From NCBI GenBank assembly GCA_026075535.2, contig AP026542.1, forward strand, positions 2,108,001 through 2,172,000: a DNA stretch of 64,000 nt. The letters are read 5' to 3'. A model generated the notes under the pieces. That model was not told where the DNA came from and did not search any database. It saw only the letters and a list, made by a program, of their open reading frames with translations. Within the stretch, counting starts at the first letter, position 1. The number at the start of each line of letters is the position of its first letter. This DNA is from Tricholoma matsutake (taxonomy: Eukaryota; Basidiomycota; Agaricomycetes; Agaricales; Tricholomataceae). Shown here one piece after another: positions 33,063 to 44,301 of this stretch. The translations under genes were made by a program, and so were the position numbers.

Positions 33063-35423
33063 GTTATGATTGATATCTTTTCCAAGTCCAGGCAGCCCAT
33101 TCGGGAGCCCTGGACACTTGTGCATTTGCAGCATGAATGTGCAATTGCTATTGGAAGCACCCTTGACCTGAGCTTCTTATCTTCTTCTTCCTCTGTACTC
33201 AACTTTTATATCACCTTCTGTCGAGCTCATCAATTCCCAATTGACCCAACTCCTGAAACCCTTAGCTTCTATACTGTGTACATGTGTCACCACATCAAGC
33301 CCAAGTCCATTGCCAATTATCTATCGGGAATCTCCAATCAACTGGAACCATTTTTTCCCAACATCCATTCCCACCGCCATCACCCCCTTGTCACTCGAAC
33401 TCTTAAAGGTTGCAAGAAACTGAGACCTTCTGCCATCTCTCAAAAATGCCCCATCACCAGAACCAAGCTTGGTTCTTTGCATCACCATTATCTTCAACCA
33501 ACCCTTACAACCCATGACAACAAATTGTTCTTTGCTTTACTACTCACTGGCTTCCATCACCTGCTTTGTTTGGGTGAACTTGTATGGCCTGACAATAAGT
33601 CCCTACGAGATTATCACAAGGTCATTCTTCGACATACCACCCAGATTCATGACAACTCCTTCAATTTTCACCTACCTGGTGATATGTCCACCTTGTCATT
33701 CAAGCTCGGAAAACACATCTACAATCATTGTCAAAGCTCTATGAACCCATACGAACCCTTCTGAAGCTCTACAAACCTCTACAAAGTCACAAGAATGCTT
33801 TGAAATTCTTTGCAACACTTCGAAACTCTTTGCAACACCTCAAAATTCTTCATATGCCTTCGGCCACCATAATACAATTCCCCCAACCTTCATACAGCTC
33901 AGGATATACACTTGGAACATTGTCGATGGGTTCTGAACCAGTTTCAAGCAATATTGCAGTGATATCGCCCTTCGAACAAGTCTGATATTTCCTCAACTGA
34001 CTTCAAAAATCATTGAACATCGAAAATTGACATCGAAAATTGACATCGGACACTATATTGCTATCCAAATGGTCATCGCACACATGCCAGACGTATCCCC
34101 TACCATTGTCAAACAATATTGCACCAATATCGGGCCACAAACAAAGTCCAAAGAAACTTCAAAAATCTTCGAAAAACATCGAACCTCGAAAAACATCTTC
34201 AGACACAGTATTTCCTATTCAAACGATCTTCGGATGCATGCTGGACACATGGGACACTATATCGAGTATATCAAACACATTTTGACTGCATGTGAATGCA
34301 TACAATCTGCTCGAAGCAGTTTCCAATGTTTTATTCAATTTATAACAAGGACAGTCTGCCTTTAGCTATTCTTTCTTATTATTTCTTCATCATGTGTTAT
34401 ATTCACCCTTTCTAGTATTGCTTTATTGTTCTGATATACATCTATTGTCTTTTGCCTCGAGTTTTCCACATGTTTGCCTCATGTTCTTTAGCCTTTTTAG
34501 GTACTTTCTTTATTTTATATAAAAATATGTACTAGATACAAAGAAAAACAAGAAAGTCGTGATCTTCCTCCCAGATCACAGTGATTTGAGAGTCCAGTTT
34601 AGTCTTATTCAGTCCAAAGTTTGGTGTTCTATGCTAAACATCCTTAAAACTCCTCAAAATTCCTCGCATTACGCTATTTTCACTCTCATTTCCCTCGATT
34701 CACCTTTGCTTTGCTTCTACTACTCATCTAGTCCCCCGATCTTGCATCCGAACATATTTGCGCACTCGAAATTCCTCAAAACCTCTTCGAAAAAATCTTG
34801 AAAAATATTGCAACTCCTCAAAAATCATTGCAACATCTCGAAAATCATCAGAAGTCCTCGAAACACATTCTTTTAGCTTTGAACTGCTTTGACAAGCAGT
34901 TGTTTTATGACTATTTGATGGTTGGTCTGACAGGTGACATCTAGAGGGCCTTGCAACCTTCCTCTGACTTGTGTTATACCATCCGAAGCCTTTTTGTGGG
35001 TTTTGTTTGGGTTTCCAGGTTGAGCATCATCACTGGTCATAAGGGTGACCAATTTTTTGAGGGCAATCAAGTCATCATCCAATAAACCAACACTAACAAT
35101 AACCCATTTTCCCCATTCATCACCTACATGGTGAGCCATGATCACCTATTCCCCTTCCAGCCTGAGCTTTGGCTATGATCTGATGGCTCCATTCCAACTC
35201 ATGCCTGGTTCCTACATCGACTTCATCATATTTCTCTGACAACATCAGCAGACACTCCATGCGAGCTGGTGGAGCAACTGCTCTTGCGGAAGCCAGATTA
35301 CATCCAAACATCATCCAAGTGATTGGGCAGTGGTCCACAGAAGCTTTTCAAGTTTATATTTGTTGTCATCCCATTGTACTAGCAGGGCTCCTCTTCAGCT
35401 ACCCCTCCAACCTCACCCCATGA
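33063..35423 (+). pseudogene. Tyrosine recombinase, split by an insertion
   Basis: The N-terminal part (33063-33679) has REPWTLVHLQHECAIAIGST, PETLSFYTVYMCHHIKPKSI and a box I region LLCLGELVWPDNKSL, where the catalytic Arg expected in LLRLGEL is Cys (CGT to TGT). After the 1.35-kb insertion the gene resumes at 35033 with GHKGDQFFEGNQVIIQ, PFQPELWL and the box II motif HSMRAGGATALAEA near 35255. It ends with the presumed nucleophile in AFQVYI near 35350 and a stop at 35423. Box II (HxxR) and Tyr are intact. Two in-frame TGA or TAA codons and a one-base slip near 35230 also break it. Confidence 0.85.
33680..35032 (+). mobile_element. LTR-like insertion in the recombinase gene, TSD CTGG
   Basis: The 1,353-bp insert starts TGATATGTCC, ends GAGCATCATCA, and is flanked on both sides by CTGG. 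Removing it restores the conserved recombinase reading LPG-HKGDQF. It is homologous to the insert at 58554-59737, with shared blocks including GGACAGTCT, CTTTTGCCTC, CCACATGTTTG and AACCTTCCTCTGACT. Both ends are rich in short CTTCGAAA/CCTCAAAA or TCGA motifs. No protein domain is present. A TG...CA solo LTR or a short non-autonomous retroelement is the best explanation. Confidence 0.8.
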
Positions 35424-35702
35424 TTGTGCACTTCCATCACTTCTTTCACTTGCTTTTCTATCTCTATTTGTATCTTGCCTAATTATGCTACTGTATTTGT
35501 ATCTCAAATGGTTATTATCAGTGCATCTATTTGCTACTTCTACTATCTTGAAAAAAAAAAAAATACCCCTACTTTCCCTGCCCTATTACTAGCCTCCTTA
35601 GCTGTACACACACAATTCATGATCAGCCACACTACTGGTGGTCAGAGTGCACCTTCCTTCTGGCTAAATCATCTCCCATGTAAGCCCTGAGCATGTGATT
35701 AG

Positions 35703-36066
35703 TTGAATTTAAACTTATGTTTACTTAAGACTAATCACCATGAAGGCAACATCTGGCAATGATGGCCTGCACCTTCGAGTGCCCATACACCTTCGTGTAC
35801 CTGTTCAAGCTTCTGCAGCTCCCCCTCTTGGTATTCTTTCCCCAAGCTTGTCAGCTCTGTGCATACTTTCTTTTGCTTACATGTTGTCTCCTATGATGAC
35901 ATCTTTCTCACAAGTGGTATATAGTCTTACCCATTGCATGAGAGTTTTCTTGTTGCCTCCTTCAACTCTCAACTCTCATGCCTTGGGTAGGTTCCTTTTT
36001 CTTAGTTTTAGTCGTCTCCTTTATCTCACAACTCTCATGTTTAGTAGTCATCCTGGTTGCTTTAAC
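35703..36066 (+). repeat. Right direct terminal repeat
   Basis: It is the direct copy of the left repeat, 18 bp longer because CACCTTCG-type sequence is duplicated near 35770-35800. In Ngaro-type elements a split repeat arrangement is usual; I could not identify a second (B) repeat pair with confidence. Confidence 0.85.
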
Positions 36067-36330
36067 CCACCCTTCCCACCCTTCTTTTATTCTGCTGCAC
36101 GGGCAGACTGGTGGTGCCTGGGCCAACAGGATGGATTTGGACACTATATTCCTCTGTTCTATTGGCACAAACAAAGATGGTGTAGATCATACCAGTTCAC
36201 GTGTAGAACTTCTGCTGGTAGCTTTTCTCATCACTTGCTTGTCTTTTTCCCAATGGTTTTTTCAGCAAGACAAGGTTTTGATGCACTCAGCAAAGTTTAT
36301 TATGTAGTCTTTTTCATTCCATTACTTATA

Positions 36331-36786
36331 ATGTCCAATGAAGAAGAAGCCATGCCCACCCTGATGACAGGCAAACATGTGCGTTCATCAAGATCTTCCA
36401 TTTCACTATCCTCTTCACTTTTGCCATCTCCCTCACCTCACTCGTCTCCAAATGAGACTGACAAGGGCTCTGATGACTCCCTGCCTGCTTGGCCAGCAGA
36501 GTTTTATGTGGTGGACATCATCCAGGGCTTTGAGAAGTGTGATGAGGCACGTCATGGACGAAGAAGCATGGAGAAGGCATTCTTAAAGTACTTCAGGGTT
36601 CCGTTCAGGAGCACAACTTTCTACAACCATCATCGACATTAGGACAATGCTTCAGCAGCTTCTCAAGATGAAGCTTTGCATGCTGGCCACACCTCTGCTG
36701 GATTGTGGACCACATTCCTCAACCATAGCCATGCTAAAACTGTGGAACCTGTCAACAAGAGGAACAAGAAAAAGAAGAGGGTCTGA
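36331..36786 (+). CDS. Multi-copy hypothetical gene (WPAEFYVVDI family)
   Basis: The ORF begins MSNEEEAMPTLMTGKHVRSS and has a Ser-rich stretch. Its core is WPAEFYVVDIIQGFEKCDEA with RRSMEKAFLKYFRVPFRSTT, then a TAG where relatives appear to have Trp, then DEALHAGHTSAGLWTTFL and a Lys/Arg-rich end (KRNKKKKRV) before the stop at 36786. The spacing of conserved aromatic residues resembles a repetitive Agaricomycete hypothetical family. The role is unknown; the basic tail suggests nucleic-acid binding or nuclear location (inference). It lies 3' of the retrotransposon. Confidence 0.5.
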
Positions 36787-36939
36787 AAGTTAACACAGTC
36801 ATCAACACTCATTTTGTTGTATCACTTATTTTGTTGTATCACTCATTTTACTGTAATGCAAAGGTGTACTACATGAAGTGTACTATGTTTATAAATTGTG
36901 AGAATAGTGCCAGTTGCGGGGGAATTGTCCTTCATTAGC

Positions 36940-38490
36940 TAGCTTCTCTCTGGTCATATGGTTCCTGCACAAAATCATCTTGTCTAAAAAGAATGCATAC
37001 TTATCAACTAGCATCTCATGACAAATGGCATGGTACTCTCCCAGCTAAACATTGGTCTGCTCCGCAATTGATGAATTGAAATACCAGCCCTTGTTGTCCT
37101 CAGAGATGAGCTCAGGGTATGCAGCAGGGTTGCAGTTTTCCTGGCAAAATACATCAGTCTCTGAGTGCTTGGACTTGAAGTGGAAGACATTGACAGTAAG
37201 TCCAATGTCATCAAAGAAGGGATCTTTGTCATCTCAGACCATGCTGGCAAGCTTGCAGTTGTTGTTGAGGATGATATGGTCAGGCTTGATGTCTTCATGG
37301 AATGTATGCTTAATCATCTCCTGTTCCAAGGTGAGTGAATGACACCATTCAATCCATCAACAATCTTGCTTACAACAACACTCCAAACACCTTCAGCCCT
37401 GTAAAATGTTTCCCAAGCAATAATGATCCCATATGGTGCCACAACAATTTGCTCATTATGTGTGCACCTCTGACCCAACTGTGCTCAGATCCGCTTCTTC
37501 TTGCCACCCTGTTCAGAACCAGCAATCTCAAAGTCTTCAACCTCATTGTCCACATCAGCAATGTCAGTACTGCTGCTGGTCTCCTCAGCAATTGCATCAT
37601 TTGGATGAGCCACGAGTGCACACTGCAGGCATTCCTTGAGCTGAAACCTAGCCTGCCCCCTTTCCCGACGAATCTGCTCCACCTCTTGATGCACAGGATC
37701 AGAACACATCTGGCTGTCAGTTTCAATCAGAGAATCACAGCCAAGTACTGCACAAATCACATTATGGTGGGCATCCTTTGGGCAATAGCAATGTCAATTG
37801 TTCTCAAGTGGGACCTTGGAGTTATGAACTGCACAGCATGGACAGCCAACAGTGACACCATCAATAACAACCACCCAGACTTTTCTCCCATCCTCATAGA
37901 CATGTAGACACTTGTTACAGCAATAGCATAGTTCTGGTTGCCCATGGAGATGGAAGTGAAGGTTTTGAGCATGAAGCGCATCTGTGAAACAATCCTTTTG
38001 TGCACCTGTATGTGGCACCATGAGCATCTTCGACTGAGTCTGATGGTCTTTGAGAAATGCTAGAGTTACAAATGCATCCCAAACCTGTTCTGTAGTGACC
38101 AAAAACCCAAATGCCCAATCACTGGGTGGAACTGTGTCAGAGAGCGAGAGATTGTATAGCTGTGCACAATTGGTAGCTGAGGTCCTGTAGGATAGGATGA
38201 ATGAAGTGGTAGAGCATAGAACACATAGGATGCACTTGCCATGAAACCAACATAAGTATAATCCAGAGCTGGACAAGCCGTCTTTCAGCAAACTGGTGTT
38301 CACCCACCTGAATAACTGCTGGGATTCTGTCGTAGTAGGTGCAAACACCCTCGTTTACCCAGAAGTTGCAGTGGTAGTTGGTCTTGCATTCTAGAGGGAG
38401 AGATTGACAAATCCAATGAAAAGGCTGCAGAACCAAAGACATACCATCACAATACAGGTGAACAGAACACACAGGAAGCGCTTCCTTATC
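36940..38490 (-). pseudogene. CxC5/CxC6-class KDZ transposase, decayed
   Basis: Reading the minus strand: ALPVCSVHLYC near 38460, an intron, CKTNYHCNFWVNEGVCTYY near 38380-38330, IQVGEHQFAERRLVQLWI, TTEQVWDAFVTLAFLKDHQT near 38100, then the cysteine cluster GQPELCYCCNKCLHVYEDGR, DGVTVGCPCCAVHNSKVPL near 37860-37800, and CAVLGCDSL with MCSDPVHQEVEQIRRERGQ near 37755-37665. The catalytic-side half follows: PDHIILNNNCKLASMV near 37270, DDIGLTVNVFHFKSKHSETD, CQENCNPAAYPELISED and KGWYFNSSIAEQTNV near 37060. Stops replace Arg after LASMV (TGA) and Trp after QTNV (TAG), and frameshifts occur near 37370. It belongs to a different KDZ lineage from the CxC2 copy at the left. Confidence 0.85.
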
Positions 38491-38499
38491 CTCCTTCCA

Positions 38500-39168
38500 C
38501 ATAGGGACTACCATGGATGATGTACTAAAGTCCATGGATATGGGTGGCATCCATGGATCATCCATGGGTATCACTATTTTTAATGCTCTCAAATGCTCTA
38601 ATATATGTACCATAGTCTATTAAAATGGTTTAGCAAGGTCAATTACCTGTTGGAGTGCCTTGTTGGCACACATAGTGTTGCCACTAGCTAAGCCACTTGT
38701 TTTCAATAATCTGGCTATAGCATCACAAATAAAATAGGTAAATGTCTCAAAATATTTGACATGGTAGAGGACCTCTGGGGTGCTCAGAGTGTGGCATGAG
38801 GGGCTGGGGAGGTGGTTGGGGTGCAGTGGATTGGCCTGGTATCCAATGATGTGTTTCTGGAGCCATTACAGGTGGTTCTGAGCTGGGAGGGGAGGAAGTG
38901 GTGGTAGAGGGAAGGTGGAACAAGTGGGCTGGAGTCAGGACAAGGTGGAATTCCAAAAAAATAAAAATAATTGACACCCATTGGCACTGAGTGATTCAAG
39001 ATGCGATAGGCTGGGGGGCAGGAAGAGAGTTAACACCAGTGAAATGAACCATGAACAACATCATTCAACACCAGAAGGGGGTCAAATGGGGGGGGGTGTG
39101 ACATGGCATGCGCATGGGGCAGGGCGGGGTGCAGGAAGGACCAGCTGGGGAGCAATGGGGGGGTGTGC
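38500..39168. other. Stretch without a recognised gene
   Basis: The part nearest the KDZ pseudogene is ATCCATGGAT-rich and may be a hAT fragment that removed its 5' exons. The rest is G-rich on the plus strand with proline-rich shadow ORFs on the minus strand. Confidence 0.4.
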
Positions 39169-39633
39169 TAGGGCAAGGCAGGGGCTACCCCTGGGTATCA
39201 AATCTCATACCCTTACCCCTACCCCTGAACACCCTACCCTTAGGGGTAAGGGTATGGAAGGGTTGCCAAGGGTATGGGAGGGTTTGTCAAGGGTACAAGG
39301 GTTTGGCACAAAATCAACATATTTAGAGCAAAATTCATTTGAAAAGTGTTGATAACTATTGTATTGACTATTAATATCCCATATTAATACCTCTTATTAA
39401 CATATGAAAGCCATTATCATGTTGGACAATCCCAAAATCTGAATTTAATTGATGGAAATCTTGAATATGAGTCTTTGTAGCTGAAAAAATCAAATGATAT
39501 TCTTACATAAGCATACCCCTGGCATACCCCTGTACCCTTAGTAAGGGTACAGGGGTATGCAAGGGTATGAACTTCCAAACTTCTACCATACCCTTAGCCC
39601 AAAAACACAAGGGTATACCCCTGCCTTGCCTTA
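39169..39633. mobile_element. Small hAT-like element with GGGTA/TACCC subterminal repeats
   Basis: The left end reads TAGGGCAAGGCAGGGGC and the complement of the right end reads TAAGGCAAGGCAGGGGT. Inside each end, ACCCTTACCCC and GGGTAAGGGTATG motifs repeat in both orientations; the middle is AT-rich. The left flank GGGTGTGC is not repeated immediately at the right end, though GGGTGTGT lies seven bases further on. It is non-coding and about 465 bp long. Confidence 0.6.
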
Positions 39634-39639
39634 TGCACA

Positions 39640-40520
39640 GGGGTGTGTGGCAGGGTTTCATGGGCCTTCATTCAGGTAAGTGGGCAAGCCAAGTTGCTTC
39701 ATTGACTGGAGAACATGCTTGGTCATTGATGTGCAGTTTGTTTGCTGGGCAGCCAACTTTCCAGGGGGCAGGAGGTTGTAGGTATGTGATGGGGGTTTGC
39801 AGAACAAGGTGGGTGGTGCTGGAACATGTGGGCAAGGTCTTGGATGGTCATTGTTATTGACAGTGATGTGGCAGTGAAATGGGAAGAGTTGGCATGGACA
39901 AGTGTGACATGGGAGTGATAGTGGCTGTCAATGACATTGTTAATATTGTCAATGCAGTTGTGCAGGTGGCATCAGTGGTGGCATGGCAGATAGTGGTGGT
40001 GAAGGCAGAGTGTGTTCTGGGTGTCGTTGTTGTGTTCATTAGGTAGAGGAAGTTTGCATTGTTGAGCAGCTCTGTTTGTAGGGTGGGACACTGACATTTG
40101 GGGTTGATGTTGGTGCAGGCAGCTCAGGAGCGCAGCAGGGTGTCATGCAAGTCTAAGTGAGTTGAACAAAAGAAGTGGGGAGAGCATTTGTGTGAAAAAA
40201 TTTGACCATTTTGGCAAGTTCAGGGTCAGCAAGGTTTCAGACCAAGAAGACAATGTGAGAGAGTAGAGTGTGGATAGTAAGTTTATTACAAAAAAAAAAG
40301 TGGAAGGAAGCCAGAGCTTCCAACACTCAAGGGAACTGGAACATGTAAGGAACTTAATATATTTTGAGGGAGGAAACTAAGATACAATACAAGTGCTCAG
40401 GGTATGGACTATATACCACTGGAATAACATGTGATAATGGTGATGATGTAAGAGGCACTCTTACAAGCTGCTGGTCACAATGATTTCAGTGAGGTGCTTT
40501 CTCCTGCACAGTTTCCAGAT
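39640..40520. other. Stretch without a recognised gene
   Basis: The sequence is G/T-rich with degenerate GTGGCA/TGGTGG repeats near 39880-40000 and a 10-A run near 40294. Short ORFs on both strands look like products of composition. Confidence 0.4.
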
Positions 40521-40527
40521 GTGAGTT

Positions 40528-40875
40528 TTGCTTTTTATTTTGAAAATGCTTACTACTACATATACTAGTATTGGCGAAGATGGAACACTGCATTCAACTG
40601 GCCCTGGAATTGAACATGAAGTCATCTTTACAGCCTTTGAATCTTATCAGCATGAGCATTCACAGTGGTTTGAAACTCATGAGGGGTATGGCATTGGTAC
40701 AAATTGTTTACCCTATGTCTGCATCTCGCTTCATCCCACAGCAGCAACTGCTTTCATTAACCAAGCTCGGTACTCTCTGTGCTCTTCTCCTTATCATTGG
40801 ACAGTGTCCCTCTCCTCTCAATCCCTGCATTCTCCAGTATGCTGTTCATGGCATGAATTATGAGTCCAAGGTTAT
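40528..40875 (+). pseudogene. ORF interrupted by the chromodomain Gypsy element (5' part)
   Basis: In the frame ending at the insertion site the text reads MSIHSGLKLMRGMALVQIVY, KLGTLCALLLIIG and LQYAVHGMNYESKV. The retroelement then begins after GTTAT. Beyond the element the frame continues with MRTHLYTPTLLPPEIRFK and a stop at 47173. The clean continuation over one copy of the 5-bp duplication shows that a reading frame existed when the element inserted. The family is unknown to me; the composition suggests a repetitive hypothetical gene. Confidence 0.55.
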
Positions 40876-41275
40876 TGTTAGGGCGACACCCACTATCTGC
40901 TAGCTAAGACCGTGCAGGTTCTCTCTACAAGAAGGGGGCGGGATCTGCACTCATGATGGGGGAATTGATGGTTTTGATGCGAGGGGTTATTAATAGGTGA
41001 GTTTGTTGAGATAGGCCTTTCACACTGAAAACGTAGGTGGAATACCTAAGAGAACACAACTAGGGTCCCCTAGGCATATATTTAGGGTTTATATACTATG
41101 TTACACATATTGTACATTATTGTTACCAATGCACTCATACATGCGTGTACATTTTGATGCGTGCGAAATAAAATTCTCATGCTATCAAAGTGTAGTGTCA
41201 TTTGGCGTCATGTAGCATAATTCGACATAATAAATAAAATGAAATTTTATTAGGTAATGGGGTGGTTTCCTAACA
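40876..41275 (-). repeat. 3' LTR of the chromodomain element
   Basis: It is 400 bp long, begins TGTTAGGGCGACACC and ends GGTTTCCTAACA. It pairs with 46714-47113 with about 19 differences by eye, all transitions and all but one at CpG/TpG/CpA sites. Confidence 0.97.
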
Positions 41276-44200
41276 TTACCCCCCTTTTATGCCTCAACTT
41301 CCAGGCGAGAAAATATTATGTTTGTCCCCTCTGTGAAATTTTGGTAAGGCCGGAATTTCATCCCCTCATACACCATTCTCACAATGCAATGCGGAGCATT
41401 CGGATTATGTTTAAAGAATTGGGCGATTGTGTTATGTGCTCACTTACAATTCTCTTCGGGTTCCCACAAATTATTTTCATCAGTATAGTTTTTCCACTTT
41501 ATTAAGAACTCCAATTTGTTCCGCCAAAGATGTGAGTCTAGAATTTCTTCAACTATGTATTCTGGAGCACCTTCTACTATTATCGGAGGTTGCAGAGTAG
41601 TTTGTTGGCCAGGAATAGTGGGCGGGCAGTAAGGGCGTAGGCAGGATACATTAATCTCGGGATCAATCTTGAATGATCGGGGTAATTTTAGCACTACTGC
41701 ATTAGGCGAGATTACTTTAGAGATTGCATATGGGCCAACTTGTTTTTCCATAAGTTTCCTCGAAGGTTGTGGAATATTCAGGTCCTTGGTACTTAGCCAT
41801 ATCAAGTCACCAACTTTGTACTCTGGAGTGCATGCTCGAGTACGATCCGCGTGTCACATCATGTCATCACGTGCTTTCTTCAATGCCGCCTCTGCTTCCT
41901 CTTGTACCTTTTGCATCTTAGATACAAAGTCTTCTACCAACTGTACTTTGACTTCCCTTTTGGGTTCTACTCCCATGCGAGGATGATATCCATAATTCGC
42001 AAAAAAGGGTGACATATGAGTAGCCGAATGGAATTTGTTATTGTGGGAAAATTTGGCAATTGCCAACCATTCGGGCCAGTCAGTTTGTCAGTAGTTGACA
42101 AACATACGTAGGTACTGCTCCAACTCCTGATTCATTCTCTCTGTCTGCCCATCAGTCTGCAGGTGATATGCCATAGATAATTTAGTTTGAATTCCCAATA
42201 TGTTGTTTAGTTCTCGCATAAACGCGGAAGCAAATTGTGGTCCGCAATTGGAGATAACAGTATCGGGTAACCCATGTAACCGCCATACCTGATTTAGATA
42301 GAGGCGCGCCAAGCCCAATGATGAGGTTTCTGTAGTAGTAGGAATAATATGGACCTCCTTTGTAAAGCGGTCGCATACTACGAATATTGCATCATACCCT
42401 TGAGCCTCAGGTAATCCGGTAATAAAATCCACAGATATATCTCGCCATGGCGCTTTAGGTATAGGGTTCGGCATTAATTTTCCTGCAGGTTTCTCTGGAA
42501 ATTTCTTCCCCCTCATGCATGTATCACATCCATCCACATACCCCAACACATACTTCGAAATTCCAGGCCACCAATAATTTCTCATTACTAATTCCAATGT
42601 CTTCCATCTTCCTGGGTGTCTGGCAATCGGCGTATTGTGATGTAACTGGATGATCTCCCTTCGCAAATCCTGATCCTTCGGTACATACACTTTTCCTTGA
42701 AACAACACCAACCCTTGTTCCTCAGCCCATTCATCTCCTTTGATATTACCTTTCTTCTCTCCCTTCAGAGCTTTCACAGCTTCCACTACTTCATCGTCCA
42801 TTTCCAAACATTGTCTAATTTTAGACAACATTTCCGTTTCCGAGCTATCCATTAATAGATGCCCTTGACGCATAGCACAAATGCGAAAGTATTCGGGTTT
42901 GAGTAAGGTAACATTTTTATTGTCCTCCTCCACCCCCCTTTTATGATCAATATGTCTGGATAATGCATCTGCTTTCCTCATTAAGCTTCCCACTTTGTGG
43001 ACCAAGTGAAAGTTGAAACGCAATAGGAATAGTGCCCAACGCGCTTGCCGGCGATTAAGCTTTTTAGTGGACATAAAGTATTGCAGATTTTGATGATCCA
43101 TCCAGATCTCAATCTCATGCATACATCCCTCCAAATAATGCCTCCACGCCTCCAATGCTCGTATTATCCCCAACATCTCTTTGTCATGCACATCATAATT
43201 CCTCTCCACATCATTCAACCCTTTTGACAAGTATGCACAAGGATGCCATTTGTCATCTTTGCACAGCATTGATAATACCGCTCCAGTAGCAAAATCGGAT
43301 GCATCGGATTCCACTCGCAAAGGGCGTGTGAAATCTACTGGGGCTAATATTGGTCCCTCCACAAACTTCCTCTTCAACTCCTCAAATGCTGTCTGCTGCT
43401 GCTCTCCCCACCTCCATACTACTCCCTTTCGCATAAGGTTATGTAAGGGTGCAGCAATTTTAGAAAAATTGTGCACAAAGCGATGATAATAATTTGCGAG
43501 TCCCAAGAAGGCTTGAACCTCCTTGACATGGGTGGGCGCAGGCCAATCTGTGATCGCCTGTACCTTGATCGGATCCATTTTGATCCCATCAGGGCTGATC
43601 AATAATCCTAGGAACTCAATCTCGCTTGCTCCAAACACACACTTCTCTGGTTTCAAAAATAGATCATTCTCCGCCAACCTCCATAACACCTCCTGTACTA
43701 TTGCCTCATGATTCTCTTCATCCTCCGTGAATATCAGAATGTCGTCAATAAATATTATTACCATGCCTTTGTCTATTACGTCCTTGAAAATGTCGTTCAT
43801 CATATTTTGAAAGGCGGGGGGACTATTAGTCATCCCAAAAAACATGACAAGCGGCTCGAAGGATCCTCGACGGATGGCAAATGCTGCCTTCCACTCATCT
43901 CCTTTCTTTATTCGTACATTGTTGTATCCCCATTGTAAATCCAATTTTGTAAAGACCTTGGCTTTTCCCACCTTGTCAATTAGTTCTGAGATCAATGGCA
44001 GGGGGTACGTGTTCTTCACTGTCCACTCATTCAGATACCTATAATCTATACACATCCTCTTCCTTTGGTCTTTTTTGGGCATGAAGAATATTGGTGACAT
44101 CTGCGGTGATTTCGAAGGTTGTATGTATCCTTTGCGCAATTGCTCCTTCAGGAATGCATCCACTTCTTCTTGTTCCATCGGAGATAATGGATATACCTTC

Positions 44201-44301
44201 GACTTCTTCAGCACAAACCCTGGCTTCATCTCAATCGCATGATCCCATGGCTTCCACACCGGCATTTGCTCAGACTCCTTCTTTTGGAACACTGACATCA
44301 T
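41275..44301 (-). pseudogene. pol of the chromodomain Gypsy element
   Basis: A 737-codon open frame starts near 44301 and holds the reverse transcriptase (RMCIDYRYLNEWTVKN, FTKLDLQWGYNNVRI, catalytic FIDDILIF near 43740), RNase H (VESDASDFATGAVLSM near 43300), and the integrase zinc region (HHNTPIARHPGRWKTL ... CDTCMRGKKF near 42640-42510) and core (DISVDFITGLPEA, HLQTDGQTERMNQELEQYL). It ends at TGA near 42087 (VNY-stop-QTDWPEW). Further TGA codons follow MM near 41856 and CK near 41440. Beyond and between these lie HPRMGVEPKREV, an LKLPRSFKIDPEINV segment and the chromodomain (EYIVEEILDSHLWRN, LIKWKNYTDENNLWEP near 41550-41450). Each stop fits CGA-to-TGA. The chromodomain would target integration to modified chromatin. 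Confidence 0.95.

Larger units (their letters stand above)
29668..36066 (+). mobile_element. Tyrosine-recombinase retrotransposon (Ngaro/DIRS-like)
   Basis: Two direct repeats (29668-30013, 35703-36066) flank gag-like, reverse transcriptase/RNase H and tyrosine recombinase coding regions in that order. Using a tyrosine recombinase instead of an integrase is the hallmark of DIRS/Ngaro elements. The repeats begin TTGAATTTAAACTTA and end CCTGGTTGCTTTAAC; the right copy has an extra 18-bp duplication around CACCTTCG. No target duplication is expected for this class and none was seen. The recombinase gene is split by an LTR-like insertion. Stops and lost catalytic residues show that it is dead. 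Confidence 0.85.

Noticed and set aside
38981..39352. 123-codon Gly/Arg-rich ORF on the plus strand
   Set aside because: It crosses the end of the hAT-like element and G-rich repeats; no protein-like conservation is visible.
39169..39640. Telomere-like CCCTTACCCC/GGGTAAGGG repeats
   Set aside because: The motifs occur in both orientations inside an element with inverted ends and do not match a regular TTAGGG array.
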